Source: Pedobacter polysacchareus (GTDB taxonomy: Bacteria > Bacteroidota > Bacteroidia > Sphingobacteriales > Sphingobacteriaceae). From it: DNA of 64,000 bases. Below the pieces are notes generated by a model. That model was not told the origin of the DNA and searched no databases. It was given only the letters and a program-made list of their open reading frames with translations. Below, piece after piece: positions 31,971-41,008 of the stretch. The stretch lies in NCBI RefSeq assembly GCF_019802255.1, contig NZ_JAHYSS010000002.1, forward strand, positions 863,570-927,569, given 5' to 3'. Both the position numbers and the translations under genes were made by a program. Every line of letters begins with the position of its first letter. The first letter of the stretch is position 1.

Positions 31971-34900
31971 TTAGCTTAATCGGATTGGACTTCCCGTCCA
32001 TGCTGTTCCATTCGCTAGTTTTTCACCTTTCATCACCAATGAAAGTGGTTCCAGTTTCACGTCATCTCCAATCTCACTATCGTATAGAATGATTGATCTG
32101 GAACCGATACTACACCTTGCACCTATTTTTACGGAGCCAACTTTCATGACCCTATCTTCAAACAGGTGGGTTTGAGGCCCGCAGTCTTCGTTTAAAGCGG
32201 TGTCATCGCCGATACTCACCATATCATGTTCCGTGATGTCGGTAGTGTTTAACCAAACTCTTTTTCCGAATTTCACTCCAAAAAGGCTGAGCACCATAGG
32301 TAAAAACGGAGTTCCCTTCATGAATTCCAATAGAAAAGGAACGGCTAAAGCTTCATAAGTGGTGGTATTTGCTTCGCTGCGCCATACTTTATGCGTCCAC
32401 ATTGGGTGCTGTTCTGCTTTAAATTTACCGATAGTGGTCCATTTGAGCAGTAATGTCACCAATAATGCGGGGGCTCCCATGTAGAGGAGGTAATAAAAAG
32501 GAACTTTCGGTGCTTCTTTTAAGATTTGCCAAAGTGTTCTGTCTTTCACCAAATCATGGCAATAGGCAATGAATAAAACACTGCAGCAAATAATTACAGT
32601 TTCCGGCAGTATAATTCTTATTCCTTCAATAATATGACGGGCAGTTTTTCTTCCCCAGGTAGGATTCGTGGTTAATTCAGCAGGGAAATTTCCACTGTCC
32701 TGTCTTTTCGGTAGGGCAATTGCAGGCGATCCAAACCAATCTTTTGAATCTGATTGCTGCAGCTGTTCTGTAGTTGGCGGTGTAGAAAGTACGCCAATCA
32801 GCATGTCATCTGCCAGTTCATAACCTTGAGGAATCAAGGCGCTGTTTCCTACAAAACTTCTATTGCCAACACGTGTTTTATCGAGGATCAGCTGTTGGCC
32901 GCGGATGTCCTCTTCCCCCAAGGTAACGGCATCAGCGATGAAAGATTCATCTCCAATTTCCAATAGGGTATGGGTGACATTACTGGCCGTAGAAATTTCT
33001 GTGTTTTTCCCGATTTTAGCACCCAGCATCCTGAAAAAGGAAGAAATATAAACGGTGGCGTACATAGGATGCAGCACAATGAGTGAGGTGGAAATTAATT
33101 GGTCTGACAACCATTTCCGAACATAAATCCACCCGTAAACCGGATAAGTACCTGGTTTCATTTTGTACAGCAATAATCTGGAGAGCAGCACGGTTTCCAG
33201 TGCATAAAGCATCAGATACAGCACTGTAAGCATCGGAATGTGTATGAAATAATTGAAGTTGTAATCAGGCGCCTGACTATCGAGGTAACTTAATAATTCG
33301 ATAACCGGTAGTAAAGGCAGTAGGATCACAATTGGAAATAGGATCAGTAAGATTGTATATAGAAGGCCGAAGCATTTTCTTTTGAAGCCGGAAACGATCA
33401 AGGGCTGAGGAAGTTCTTCCGGCAGTTTTTTGTCGACTGGCTCAGCAGGACTGCCTTTCCAGACTTCTCCTGCCAGGATATGTTTACCCGGCTGCAGGTG
33501 GCTAAGGTCTTGTAATTCTCCCCATTCCTCTATGGTGGTATCTCCAGAAATCACTGCTCCACTGCCAATATAGGCATGATCGGCAATTTTGATCTTTCTT
33601 AATTTCAGGAGACCATTTTCTACAATTACATTGTTGAGTACTACTCCAGAGCTGATGCTGACATCGCGGCCTATTTCCAATAAGTCTTCCATACCCACGG
33701 TAATGGAGCTGATCTGGGAATCTGGTGCCATTTTCATCCCCATCATTCTTAAATAAAAAGGATAAAGTGGAGTGCCATTCATAAACTGAAGCGGTACCAG
33801 GCGTTGCATAGATTTAATCAGCCAGTATCGGAAATAATAGGCTCCCCATAGTGGATAATCTCCCTCTTTTGTTTTCCCAAGGAGCAGCCATTTCATTGCA
33901 ATACTCAATAAGGAGAAGAATGGGGCGATGAAGCAAAATAAGACTAGTGCGGTAATAATGGCCCAAAAAGTATCTCCTTTATCAGTTTCACTTTTCGCCA
34001 GCTGATAGTAATAACCCAGGTAAGAGACAAAAATCTGGGCAGCAAAAAGGCCGTAAATGATCAGCAATGAAAAGCCTTGAGCGATGCCGCAGATCCAATA
34101 CCGTAGAGAAGAGATCTTATGGAAAGGTTCCTGTTCTTTAGGAGTATTTAGTTTTTCTTTTTCAGCAGCGATGGTCCAGGTTTGGATCAGTTTACTAATG
34201 GGACGGTTGGTGTAAATATCTTTTAAAGAAGCTTGAGGGATGTTTGCTTCTTTTCTCAACCAGGAAGAAAAAGAGGCGGCCAGCAAAGAATGACCTCCTA
34301 AATCCATGAAAAAATCGTTTTCAGTACTGATGATTCTTCCAGGGAAAAGATGCTTTAGTCCGGCCATGACCCTTGTTTCTATATCATCATCTGGATGAAG
34401 GAGGATTTCTTCTTCCGGCTTAATTTCCAGTAAAACCTGAGGCACTGGCAATTCTTTTCTGTTGATTTTTCCACTTGGAAGGCGCGGCATTTTATCCATC
34501 ACAACGAGTACCAGAGGTACCATGTATGGGGGCAAAACCTTTGCAAGTTCCATTCTGGCCTCCTGGTCATTAAATGAAACATTTGCTTTGAGCGTCACGT
34601 ATCCAATCAGCTGATCCTGTTGGTTTGCGTCTTTTTTAAGTGCTACAGCAGCTGCGGAAACTGATTCCAGTTCATTTAGTTTGACCTCAATCTCGCCAAG
34701 TTCTATGCGGTACCCACGTAGTTTTACCTGATCATCCAGGCGTCCGCGGAAATCGATACTGCCATCAGCTTGCATGATCACGGCGTCGCCGCTCAGGTAA
34801 ATCCGGTCTCCGGGAAGCTCATGCAGGGAATCAGGTTTGCTTAGGAATTTTTCGGCAGTCAGGTCCTGACGGTTAACATAGCCATCACAAACTCCCGGCC

Positions 34901-35948
34901 CGGAAATGATCAGTTGACCCTGTTCGCCGAAAGGTAATAGCTCAAACTGTTCATTGACTACGGCAAGGTTATAATTGGGTAGTGGGTTACCAATGGTAAT
35001 CGGGTCGCCGGGTCTGAGGGGAATCATGGTAGAGGTAACCGTAGTTTCCGTTGGCCCATAACTGTTGTAAAATATATTGTACCCAGGCTTGCTCCAGCGG
35101 TTCAGCACCTGACTGGTACAGGCTTCACCGCCTGCATTAATGAGGCGAAGCGAAGGGATCGCGTCATCTATGACGGCAAGGAGACTAGGTACAGCGTGAA
35201 GAATCGTGATCTTTTGTGCCCTGAAAATGTCGCTTAGTTCATCGATAGACTTAGCTGTCGTAGCATCAGCGATCCATATGGTTGCTCCTGCAGCTAAACT
35301 GATCCAGGTTTCTTCGCACCACATGTCGAATGAGACAGAGAAGCCTTGATACACACGGTCTTCTGGAAGAATCTGAAGCACACTCTGTTCAGAGCGGATC
35401 AGGTGGCAAATCTGACGGTGACTGATGGGAATTCCTTTGGGCTTCCCTGTACTTCCGGAAGTATATAATACATAGGCACGGTCGTCTGGAAGGGCGGATA
35501 TTTGGTAGCTTTTACTAACTGTGTTGAAATCCGGGCAAGCTGGAATGCGAAATACAGGACAAGATCCTTCATCCAGCGCATCACTGAAGCAGGCTGATGC
35601 GCCAACTTCCTGCATCACGGTATGTACACGATCGGCTGGCATTTCTCTGTCTAGTGGCACATAAGCGGCGCCAGACTTTGCTATTCCTAAAATGGCAACT
35701 GGTAATTCCATGCTTCTTGGCCACCATAAGCCTACACTATGGCCTCTGCCAATACCTTTTTCGTTTAAAAAAACGGCGATTGCATCACTCCAAAGGTCTA
35801 GTTGCCGATAGCTTAAAGTTTTTTCATTAAAAATGAAGGCTGTTTTATGTGGGTGATCTGCGACGGCAGCTCTAATGATATCTCCGATAGTCTCGTCTCT
35901 AGTGAATTCGGGACGTATATTGCCAATAACAATGCTTTTTGAATTCAT
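31971..35948 (-). CDS. Pls/PosA-type single-module NRPS (epsilon-poly-amino-acid synthetase-like)
   Basis: The ATG at 35948 gives 1325 residues (a GTG two codons upstream is possible). Residues 1-505 are an adenylation domain: A3 YTSGSTGKPKG (162-172), A5 NSYGPTETTV, A7 YLSGD, A8 GRLDDQVKLRGYRIELGEIE and A10 PSGKINRKEL. A carrier domain follows with DLGGHSLL (Ser554 for phosphopantetheine). There is no condensation or thioesterase domain. The rest has six membrane helices in three pairs (about 615-690, 858-930, 1112-1175) alternating with three left-handed hexapeptide-repeat domains (about 740-835, 975-1055, 1225-1320). This is exactly the layout of epsilon-poly-lysine synthetase Pls. The hand-read specificity residues are D208, M209, E212, H251, I270, A272, S296, V304, T305, K494; the Glu suggests a basic amino acid. 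The product is probably a homo-oligomer or single aminoacyl product made at the membrane. Confidence 0.85.
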   Translation of the reverse strand: MNSKSIVIGNIRPEFTRDETIGDIIRAAVADHPHKTAFIFNEKTLSYRQLDLWSDAIAVFLNEKGIGRGHSVGLWWPRSMELPVAILGIAKSGAAYVPLDREMPADRVHTVMQEVGASACFSDALDEGSCPVFRIPACPDFNTVSKSYQISALPDDRAYVLYTSGSTGKPKGIPISHRQICHLIRSEQSVLQILPEDRVYQGFSVSFDMWCEETWISLAAGATIWIADATTAKSIDELSDIFRAQKITILHAVPSLLAVIDDAIPSLRLINAGGEACTSQVLNRWSKPGYNIFYNSYGPTETTVTSTMIPLRPGDPITIGNPLPNYNLAVVNEQFELLPFGEQGQLIISGPGVCDGYVNRQDLTAEKFLSKPDSLHELPGDRIYLSGDAVIMQADGSIDFRGRLDDQVKLRGYRIELGEIEVKLNELESVSAAAVALKKDANQQDQLIGYVTLKANVSFNDQEARMELAKVLPPYMVPLVLVVMDKMPRLPSGKINRKELPVPQVLLEIKPEEEILLHPDDDIETRVMAGLKHLFPGRIISTENDFFMDLGGHSLLAASFSSWLRKEANIPQASLKDIYTNRPISKLIQTWTIAAEKEKLNTPKEQEPFHKISSLRYWICGIAQGFSLLIIYGLFAAQIFVSYLGYYYQLAKSETDKGDTFWAIITALVLFCFIAPFFSLLSIAMKWLLLGKTKEGDYPLWGAYYFRYWLIKSMQRLVPLQFMNGTPLYPFYLRMMGMKMAPDSQISSITVGMEDLLEIGRDVSISSGVVLNNVIVENGLLKLRKIKIADHAYIGSGAVISGDTTIEEWGELQDLSHLQPGKHILAGEVWKGSPAEPVDKKLPEELPQPLIVSGFKRKCFGLLYTILLILFPIVILLPLLPVIELLSYLDSQAPDYNFNYFIHIPMLTVLYLMLYALETVLLSRLLLYKMKPGTYPVYGWIYVRKWLSDQLISTSLIVLHPMYATVYISSFFRMLGAKIGKNTEISTASNVTHTLLEIGDESFIADAVTLGEEDIRGQQLILDKTRVGNRSFVGNSALIPQGYELADDMLIGVLSTPPTTEQLQQSDSKDWFGSPAIALPKRQDSGNFPAELTTNPTWGRKTARHIIEGIRIILPETVIICCSVLFIAYCHDLVKDRTLWQILKEAPKVPFYYLLYMGAPALLVTLLLKWTTIGKFKAEQHPMWTHKVWRSEANTTTYEALAVPFLLEFMKGTPFLPMVLSLFGVKFGKRVWLNTTDITEHDMVSIGDDTALNEDCGPQTHLFEDRVMKVGSVKIGARCSIGSRSIILYDSEIGDDVKLEPLSLVMKGEKLANGTAWTGSPIRLS

Positions 35949-36008
35949 GAGCACGCTGAAATTTAATTAATCGAAATAACCGAAATTTTTTCAGAAAACC
36001 ACTAAAAA

Positions 36009-36039
36009 CAAAAAAGACATTCATTAAAAAATGAATGTC
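36009..36039 (-). terminator. Terminator of the acyl-CoA-dehydrogenase-like gene
   Basis: On the minus strand GACATTCATT, a 4-nt loop and AATGAATGTC (36039-36016) are followed by a T-rich tail (36015-36009). It stands between this gene and the Pls/PosA gene, so the two are probably partly uncoupled. Confidence 0.8.
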
Positions 36040-36065
36040 TCTAATATGTAGGAGGATTGGTTTAT

Positions 36066-37565
36066 CTAAGCGAAATCTAACCATGAGCTGCCATTCGAAT
36101 AATCATCGATTGCAGTTACGTTATTTTCGTATTGCAGGGAAGCAATAAGTGCTGAAACTTCTTGTTTAACCATCGTGATACAGTTTTGAACCAGGTCTTT
36201 TCTGTATCCTTTTTCTTCTAATTTCAGTACATAGCCTACGCAGATTACTCTGGCTAATATTTTACCAAGGTCAACCATTTTACGCTGAGAAAGATTTTCA
36301 GATAGTTGGAAAGACAATTCCTTTTTAAAATAAGCAACTGGTTGAGAAGTGATCTTAAATTCAGCAAGAAAATCAAAAAGGTTGGATTGTTTTTGTTTCT
36401 TCATTGCACGGGTAATCATTTCTGCAGTTTGATTGTACAGCATTTCATTTGATCCTTCAAAAATCTGGAAAGGTCTGCTGTCCATAATCCCACGACCACC
36501 AATATGGCTGGTTCTGTAACCTTTTGCACCTGAAAGCTGAACCAATAACTGTGCAGATTCCTGCATTAAATCAGTAACAACGGCTTTCATGGTGTTGGCT
36601 TCCAATCCTTCCATTGCCAGATTGTGCTCAATACCACTGATTTCACTACTGTGTGCACACATCGCAGAACAGATCGTATAAGCAGATTGAATTCTGGAAA
36701 GTTGGAATTGAACATTGTCAATAGCCATTAAATTACCAGCGCCCACGATGCGGGTACGGCAATGCTGCATAGCTTCATCCAACATTCTTTTAATAAATCC
36801 CATACCCATTCCAGGAAACTGCATTCTGCTTCTGTGAAGGATATCCAACATCATTTTGATACCGGTAGTTTCCGGTTTTAATCTGAAATTTTGAGGGACT
36901 ACAAGATCCAGTTGATTTAATCCGTAAGGAATCATGTATAAACCTGGATTATCGTAAAGTTCTTCTACTACGATTTGCTGTTTCGGTTTAGTAATATCAC
37001 AAAGGAAGAAATCGATATCTCTGCCTAAATCACCATTTTCATTTGCATTTCTTGCGGCGATGATCCAGTAATCAGCCATGCCGGTAAGACCTTGCCAATG
37101 TTTAGTTCCTTTAATCTGGTAGCCTTCTGGCACCATTTTACTCGTCGTTTTCATGTTTAGGGCATCACTGCCATAATCAGGCTCAGTGATCATCAGACCA
37201 CCCATGTTTCCTTTTTCCAGGAAGTTGTCGAAAATTCCTTTTTTAACAGATTCATCTGCGTATTTTGAAACCGGCTCCAGGAAAAGCGCAATATTGATCC
37301 CAAAAGTTAAAGATAGGGGCAGTGATTCATAAGAAGCAGCGGCTAAAAGGCCAAGGCATTCTTTAACGATACTTCCACGTCCACCATATTCGGTAGGAAT
37401 TGCTACGGAAAGTGGTTTTTGATCCATAATTCCTTTAAGAATTTCAGGAGGTAAGCCTCTTTCCAGGCTCAGTTGATCAATGTCGGCCTGCACATGAAAT
37501 AAGTGTTTCAATGTTTGCTCGAAGTCTCTGATGTAATCAGAAAACTTGATGTCGGTTAATGTCAT
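36066..37565 (-). CDS. Acyl-CoA dehydrogenase-family flavoprotein
   Basis: The 499-residue protein shows the family order: helical N-terminal domain, the flavin beta-domain (MGGLMITEPDYGSDALNMKT; the ITEPxxGSD signature), and the C-terminal helical domain with HRSRMQFPGMGMGFIKRMLD and FQIFEGSNEM. EGSNE corresponds to the segment with the catalytic Glu in many members. FAD-dependent oxidation of an acyl thioester is the usual reaction. Alternative members oxidise aminoacyl groups on carrier proteins, which is interesting because the next gene on this strand encodes a carrier-containing NRPS, 117 bp away. The C-terminus (residues about 400-499) is longer than in the classic enzyme. Either a fatty-acid enzyme or an accessory to the NRPS is possible. 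Confidence 0.8.
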   Translation of the reverse strand: MTLTDIKFSDYIRDFEQTLKHLFHVQADIDQLSLERGLPPEILKGIMDQKPLSVAIPTEYGGRGSIVKECLGLLAAASYESLPLSLTFGINIALFLEPVSKYADESVKKGIFDNFLEKGNMGGLMITEPDYGSDALNMKTTSKMVPEGYQIKGTKHWQGLTGMADYWIIAARNANENGDLGRDIDFFLCDITKPKQQIVVEELYDNPGLYMIPYGLNQLDLVVPQNFRLKPETTGIKMMLDILHRSRMQFPGMGMGFIKRMLDEAMQHCRTRIVGAGNLMAIDNVQFQLSRIQSAYTICSAMCAHSSEISGIEHNLAMEGLEANTMKAVVTDLMQESAQLLVQLSGAKGYRTSHIGGRGIMDSRPFQIFEGSNEMLYNQTAEMITRAMKKQKQSNLFDFLAEFKITSQPVAYFKKELSFQLSENLSQRKMVDLGKILARVICVGYVLKLEEKGYRKDLVQNCITMVKQEVSALIASLQYENNVTAIDDYSNGSSWLDFA

Positions 37566-38113
37566 ATATAGAATACAAGTATTTTAAAAAGATCGTTAAG
37601 CAAATAAGTGAATATTTATCTAGAATCTTTATAAATAATAAACAATTTTTGCTGAACATCGAATTCAAAATAATGACAATCCCGCGAACTATAAAATGAT
37701 CGTGGTCACATCAGTTGGATTTATCATGGATGCGAAGGTCCCTATTCCCTCTTACACAGCTGTTTAATCTAATCTTAGCAGGAATAAAAACGAAATTTCG
37801 TTTCATTGTGCTCAGGATAGTACCGAAATATACGGTTTATGCGTATTTAATAGGTTAAAAATAAAAAAAAATACCAGAGCTGGCGAATGCGCTAAAGGAG
37901 ATTGTCGATTTTCAATGAAAGTTATTTAGGTATAGTATAATTTTTTATCTTTTTTAGTTGTAAAATTGATAAGAAATGAATAAGAGGTTTATCAAAAATT
38001 AACCCATAATTAGCGATTTTTTGTTTTGGAAAGCTAGGTAATCCGGATGTTCTGGAATGTTTAAATAAGCACACACTTGAGTTTTCCGTAGCTTTATCGA
38101 ACATTTATTGACT
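37566..38113. other. Non-coding AT-rich gap between the dehydrogenase and GNAT genes
   Basis: No convincing gene is seen in these 548 bp; a 60-codon minus-strand frame has Bacteroidota-atypical composition and no motif. The one clear structure is a perfect 16-bp palindrome at 37788-37803. The two flanking genes are divergent, so both promoters should be here. Confidence 0.6.
37788..37803. promoter_or_regulatory. Perfect 16-bp palindrome AAACGAAATTTCGTTT
   Basis: The sequence equals its own reverse complement over 16 bp. It sits midway between two divergent genes, as expected of a repressor site. The binding protein is unknown. Confidence 0.35.
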
Positions 38114-38716
38114 ATGCTATATATTTTTGATCCTGAAACAGATTACACCCTGGAAGACGAGCATGCATTACTGCGTCCATTACAGCTATCCGATACTGAA
38201 CATTTGAATACTTTCGCTATTCATGAGCCTGATTTGTGGACTTATTCTCTGCAGAATGCAGGTTCTGAAAGCGCAATGAAGCAGTATATTGAAAAGGCAT
38301 TGATGGCCAGGGAAAAGGGAATAAGTTATCCTTATATCGTTTTTGATAAGGTCAGGCAGCAGTATGCGGGCACTACCCGTTTGTACGATATTGATCTTTC
38401 CAGCAAATGTCTGTCCTTAGGTTATACCTGGTATGGCAAGGATTTTCAGGGTACTGGATTGAACAAGCACTGCAAGTATTTACTATTTGAATTTGTGTTT
38501 GAGCAAATGGGTTTTGAGCGGATTGAGTTTCGTTTAGACAGTTTGAATGCCCGAAGCATGAGTGCCATAAAAGGGCTGGGCTGTACTTTAGAAGGAGTAT
38601 TGAGAAGTAACAGCTATCGCCCAGATGGCAGCAGAAGGGATTCAGCAGTGCTGAGTATCTTAAAAGCAGAGTGGTTTGATGGGAAAAGGGAACTACTGAA
38701 AAGTAAACTGGTCTAG
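38114..38716 (+). CDS. GNAT-family N-acetyltransferase (RimJ/RimL type)
   Basis: From the ATG at 38114 the protein has 200 residues. It has the acetyl-CoA-binding pattern of RimJ/RimL-like enzymes: LRPLQLSDTEHL at the start, LGYTWYGKDFQGTGLNKHCK for the pyrophosphate-binding motif A (with QGTGLN in place of the canonical Q/RxxGxG/A), and RLDSLNARSMSAIKGLGCTLEGVLR at motif B. RSNSYRPDGSRRDSAVLSIL closes the domain as usual. The substrate may be a protein N-terminus, an amino group of a small molecule or an antibiotic. Nothing in the context decides. It is a single gene divergent from the dehydrogenase. Confidence 0.85.
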   Translation: MLYIFDPETDYTLEDEHALLRPLQLSDTEHLNTFAIHEPDLWTYSLQNAGSESAMKQYIEKALMAREKGISYPYIVFDKVRQQYAGTTRLYDIDLSSKCLSLGYTWYGKDFQGTGLNKHCKYLLFEFVFEQMGFERIEFRLDSLNARSMSAIKGLGCTLEGVLRSNSYRPDGSRRDSAVLSILKAEWFDGKRELLKSKLV

Positions 38717-38851
38717 TCCTTTAAAAGAAGCGTTTTTTTGTCAGGTTAACGTAAGATGAAAACCGATCCTGCCTAGTATTCTTTTTTAGAGGCCTTGCTC
38801 TGGAATAGAATATGTAAATTGGCGGTAATAGATCATACTTATCCATCAGTA

Positions 38852-39157
38852 ATGCAAAAAATAGAACAGACCGAACTGCATTTAGAAGTCGATCCAAATA
38901 AATTGGATTCCAAGATTAAAAGTTTTGAATACAATGGCAACCATTACCTTTATGTATGCCATATTGATAAGTACTCCGATAAAGCGGGTGGACATACTGA
39001 TGATCGTCCTGATCAGGTTAAATTACTGGTGAAAAGCTTTTATGGTAAGTACCTGAATATGGATGTGCCCTTGAAAGACCTGAATACTCCGGCTTTTAAT
39101 GATCAATTGATCAAGTCTATCAATCAAAATCTGCTTTCTACAGAGCCGAGTTACTAA
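38852..39157 (+). CDS. Hypothetical protein, 101 residues
   Basis: From the ATG at 38852 the product reads MQKIEQTELHLEVDPNKLDS followed by KIKSFEYNGNHYLYVCHIDK and ends ...LLSTEPSY. A longer frame starts with TTG at 38795. It is soluble, mildly acidic, without signal peptide or membrane segment. I do not recognise the family. The composition is normal for a real protein of this genome, with the codon use of its neighbours. It is followed by nothing on the same strand until beyond the tRNA, and a terminator hairpin lies 29 bp after its stop but carries a T-run only on the other strand. Confidence 0.5.
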   Translation: MQKIEQTELHLEVDPNKLDSKIKSFEYNGNHYLYVCHIDKYSDKAGGHTDDRPDQVKLLVKSFYGKYLNMDVPLKDLNTPAFNDQLIKSINQNLLSTEPSY

Positions 39158-39186
39158 AGGATAGTTGTATAGGATAGCCTTTAAAT

Positions 39187-39218
39187 AAAAAAAAGACGAC
39201 GTCTGGAGCAACGTCGCC
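39187..39218 (-). terminator. Terminator downstream of tRNA-Arg
   Basis: On the minus strand GGCGACGT (39218-39211), loop TGCTCCAG, ACGTCGTC (39202-39195), then eight T. The stem has one wobble pair. Confidence 0.8.
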
Positions 39219-39240
39219 TTTAATTAAGAAATAAATCTTG

Positions 39241-39314
39241 TACACCCAATAGGATTCGAACCTATGACCTACGGTTTAGAAAACCGTTGCTCTATCCAGC
39301 TGAGCTATGGATGC
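39241..39314 (-). tRNA. tRNA-Arg (anticodon TCT)
   Basis: The minus strand folds into a full cloverleaf of 74 nt without an encoded CCA: acceptor GCATCCA with TGGGTGT and discriminator A, D arm GCTCAGCTGGATAGAGC, anticodon stem ACGGTTTTCTAAACCGT with anticodon TCT, and the T arm ATAGGTTCGAATCCTAT. TCT reads AGA/AGG arginine codons. A TAGATTTG -7-like box lies at 39369-39362 upstream. Confidence 0.95.
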
Positions 39315-39537
39315 ATTTACCTTGTTGGTGCGACAAATGTAGGAGTAAAAATGAACATCTACAAATCTAATTTGCATTTTTATCGCCTCTAATGCGCATT
39401 TGCCTGCTTTTAAGCACGATACAATGTGAAAAAAAAAGCAAATCAAATAAACATAAACTGGAGATCAGCGTCCAGTATTTACTTTAAATAAAGATTAAAG
39501 TATTATTCTGATTGTTAATGTCCTGCACATTAGGTTC

Positions 39538-40908
39538 TTATATTGAAATCCTTTTCTGCGGATACAGTTCTGTATGGTTTAGAATCAGGTGCATAATGTA
39601 ATCATTGGAAGGGAAAGGCTGCAAAGCTGATTTTAGCATTCCAGGCTCATTTACATCGGTATACGGAGAAATATAACCCATGCCGTATAATTTTCCTTGT
39701 TCCACGAGGATGCAGCTTTGTTCATCTTCTGTTCTTCCGGTGTCTAAAATTGCAAAGCTCGGCAGCATGGTTTTCAACTGTTCTATTGCATATTTTACAC
39801 GCACATTATAAGCTGGTGCTGATTCTTTGCCCAGGCAGGCACCACTGCAATTTCCTTCTTCATGACCTGTACAGGCCAGTCTTTTGCTTTGGATATAGCA
39901 GAGCTTCTCACATAGAAAATGATCTTTGATGAGAATTTTCAGTACATGATGTCCTTCCAAAATGGTATTGAAGCTATACAAAACCGGCATGTTTTTCTTG
40001 AAAGTATCCAGCCCTAACCTCAGGTATCCTTTTTGATCTTCAAAAGCGTAGAGTGCATATTTCTGCTCATAGCGTTTCATGGCACGGTTGTTTTCCGGCC
40101 ATAGTCTTTTGATCTCTGTTGCTTCCAGGATAAAGGCCATCAGTTCTGTGCCGCAAACCTCAAAATCTACGGTGTAGATGTCTTTTAGAAAGTTCTGACG
40201 TTGCTTTGCTGTGCTGTTTCCCGTGAAATGGGAGCACACTCTTTTCTTCAGGCTTTTAGCTTTCCCGATATAAATTACTTTTCCTTTTTGATCTTTAAAG
40301 TAATAAACCCCAGGACATAAAGGAAGTCGATCTATCTGGGATTTAGGTAGGTTAGGAGGGAGTGCCTGTTCTTTAGAACCGATTTTTAAGGAGGCCGGGA
40401 TAATTCCTTCCGAGTCATTGGCCAGTAAAAGGCTTAATAATTCTGCCGTGGCTGCGGCATCGCCACCAGCCCTGTGGCGGTTATTCAGGGAAATCTTTAA
40501 TGCAGCACACAATTTTCCAAGGCTATAAGAGGCATGTCCAGGGATGATTTTACGACTCAATCTTACCGTACATAATTTTTTGCATTGCAGGTCATAACCA
40601 GCAACAGAGAGGTTATGCTTGATAAAAGAAAAGTCAAAATTCACATTGTGGGCCACAAATATTTTATCCTGCAGCAGGTTATAAATCTGCTCAGCTACTT
40701 CATGAAACATCGGAGAATCTTCAACCATATCATTACTAATGCCGGTTAAGGCTTCAATATGAGCTGGAATATATTGTCCAGGATTGATCAGTGTTTCATA
40801 CGAATCTACCACAGAAACGCCGTCATGCACCAGGATTGAAATTTCCGTAATTCCATTTCCTGCAGCATGACCGCCAGTGGTTTCTATATCTACAACAGCG
40901 TACAGCAT
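39538..40908 (-). CDS. DEDDh exonuclease fused to a GIY-YIG (UvrC/Cho-like) domain
   Basis: The 456-residue protein starts with a DnaQ-type 3'-5' exonuclease: ExoI VDIETTGG (Asp7, Glu9), ExoII HNVNFDFSF, and ExoIII HRAGGDAAAT with the DEDDh His and Asp. From about residue 200 it has a GIY-YIG nuclease: LPLCPGVYYFKDQKGKVIYI then GKAKSLKKRVCSHF, as in the N-terminal half of UvrC and in Cho. The last 150 residues have a cluster of cysteines (CEKLCY, CTGHEEGNCSGAC) reminiscent of the UvrC middle region, but the UvrC C-terminal RNase-H-like domain is absent. It may incise and then trim DNA near a lesion. Similar fusions are known in several phyla, usually called DnaQ-like or DEDD exonuclease domain proteins. 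Confidence 0.88.
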   Translation of the reverse strand: MLYAVVDIETTGGHAAGNGITEISILVHDGVSVVDSYETLINPGQYIPAHIEALTGISNDMVEDSPMFHEVAEQIYNLLQDKIFVAHNVNFDFSFIKHNLSVAGYDLQCKKLCTVRLSRKIIPGHASYSLGKLCAALKISLNNRHRAGGDAAATAELLSLLLANDSEGIIPASLKIGSKEQALPPNLPKSQIDRLPLCPGVYYFKDQKGKVIYIGKAKSLKKRVCSHFTGNSTAKQRQNFLKDIYTVDFEVCGTELMAFILEATEIKRLWPENNRAMKRYEQKYALYAFEDQKGYLRLGLDTFKKNMPVLYSFNTILEGHHVLKILIKDHFLCEKLCYIQSKRLACTGHEEGNCSGACLGKESAPAYNVRVKYAIEQLKTMLPSFAILDTGRTEDEQSCILVEQGKLYGMGYISPYTDVNEPGMLKSALQPFPSNDYIMHLILNHTELYPQKRISI

Positions 40909-41008
40909 AGTTTCTTTAAAAGAGTAATTTTAATCCGTAAATATGCTAATAATTTTAGTATATTATCAAATAATTCAAATAAATGACTCGATCAGAAGAA
41001 ATTAATGT

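Noticed and set aside
37922..38104. 60-codon minus-strand frame before the GNAT gene
   Set aside because: Odd composition, no motif, no recognisable start context; treated as non-coding.
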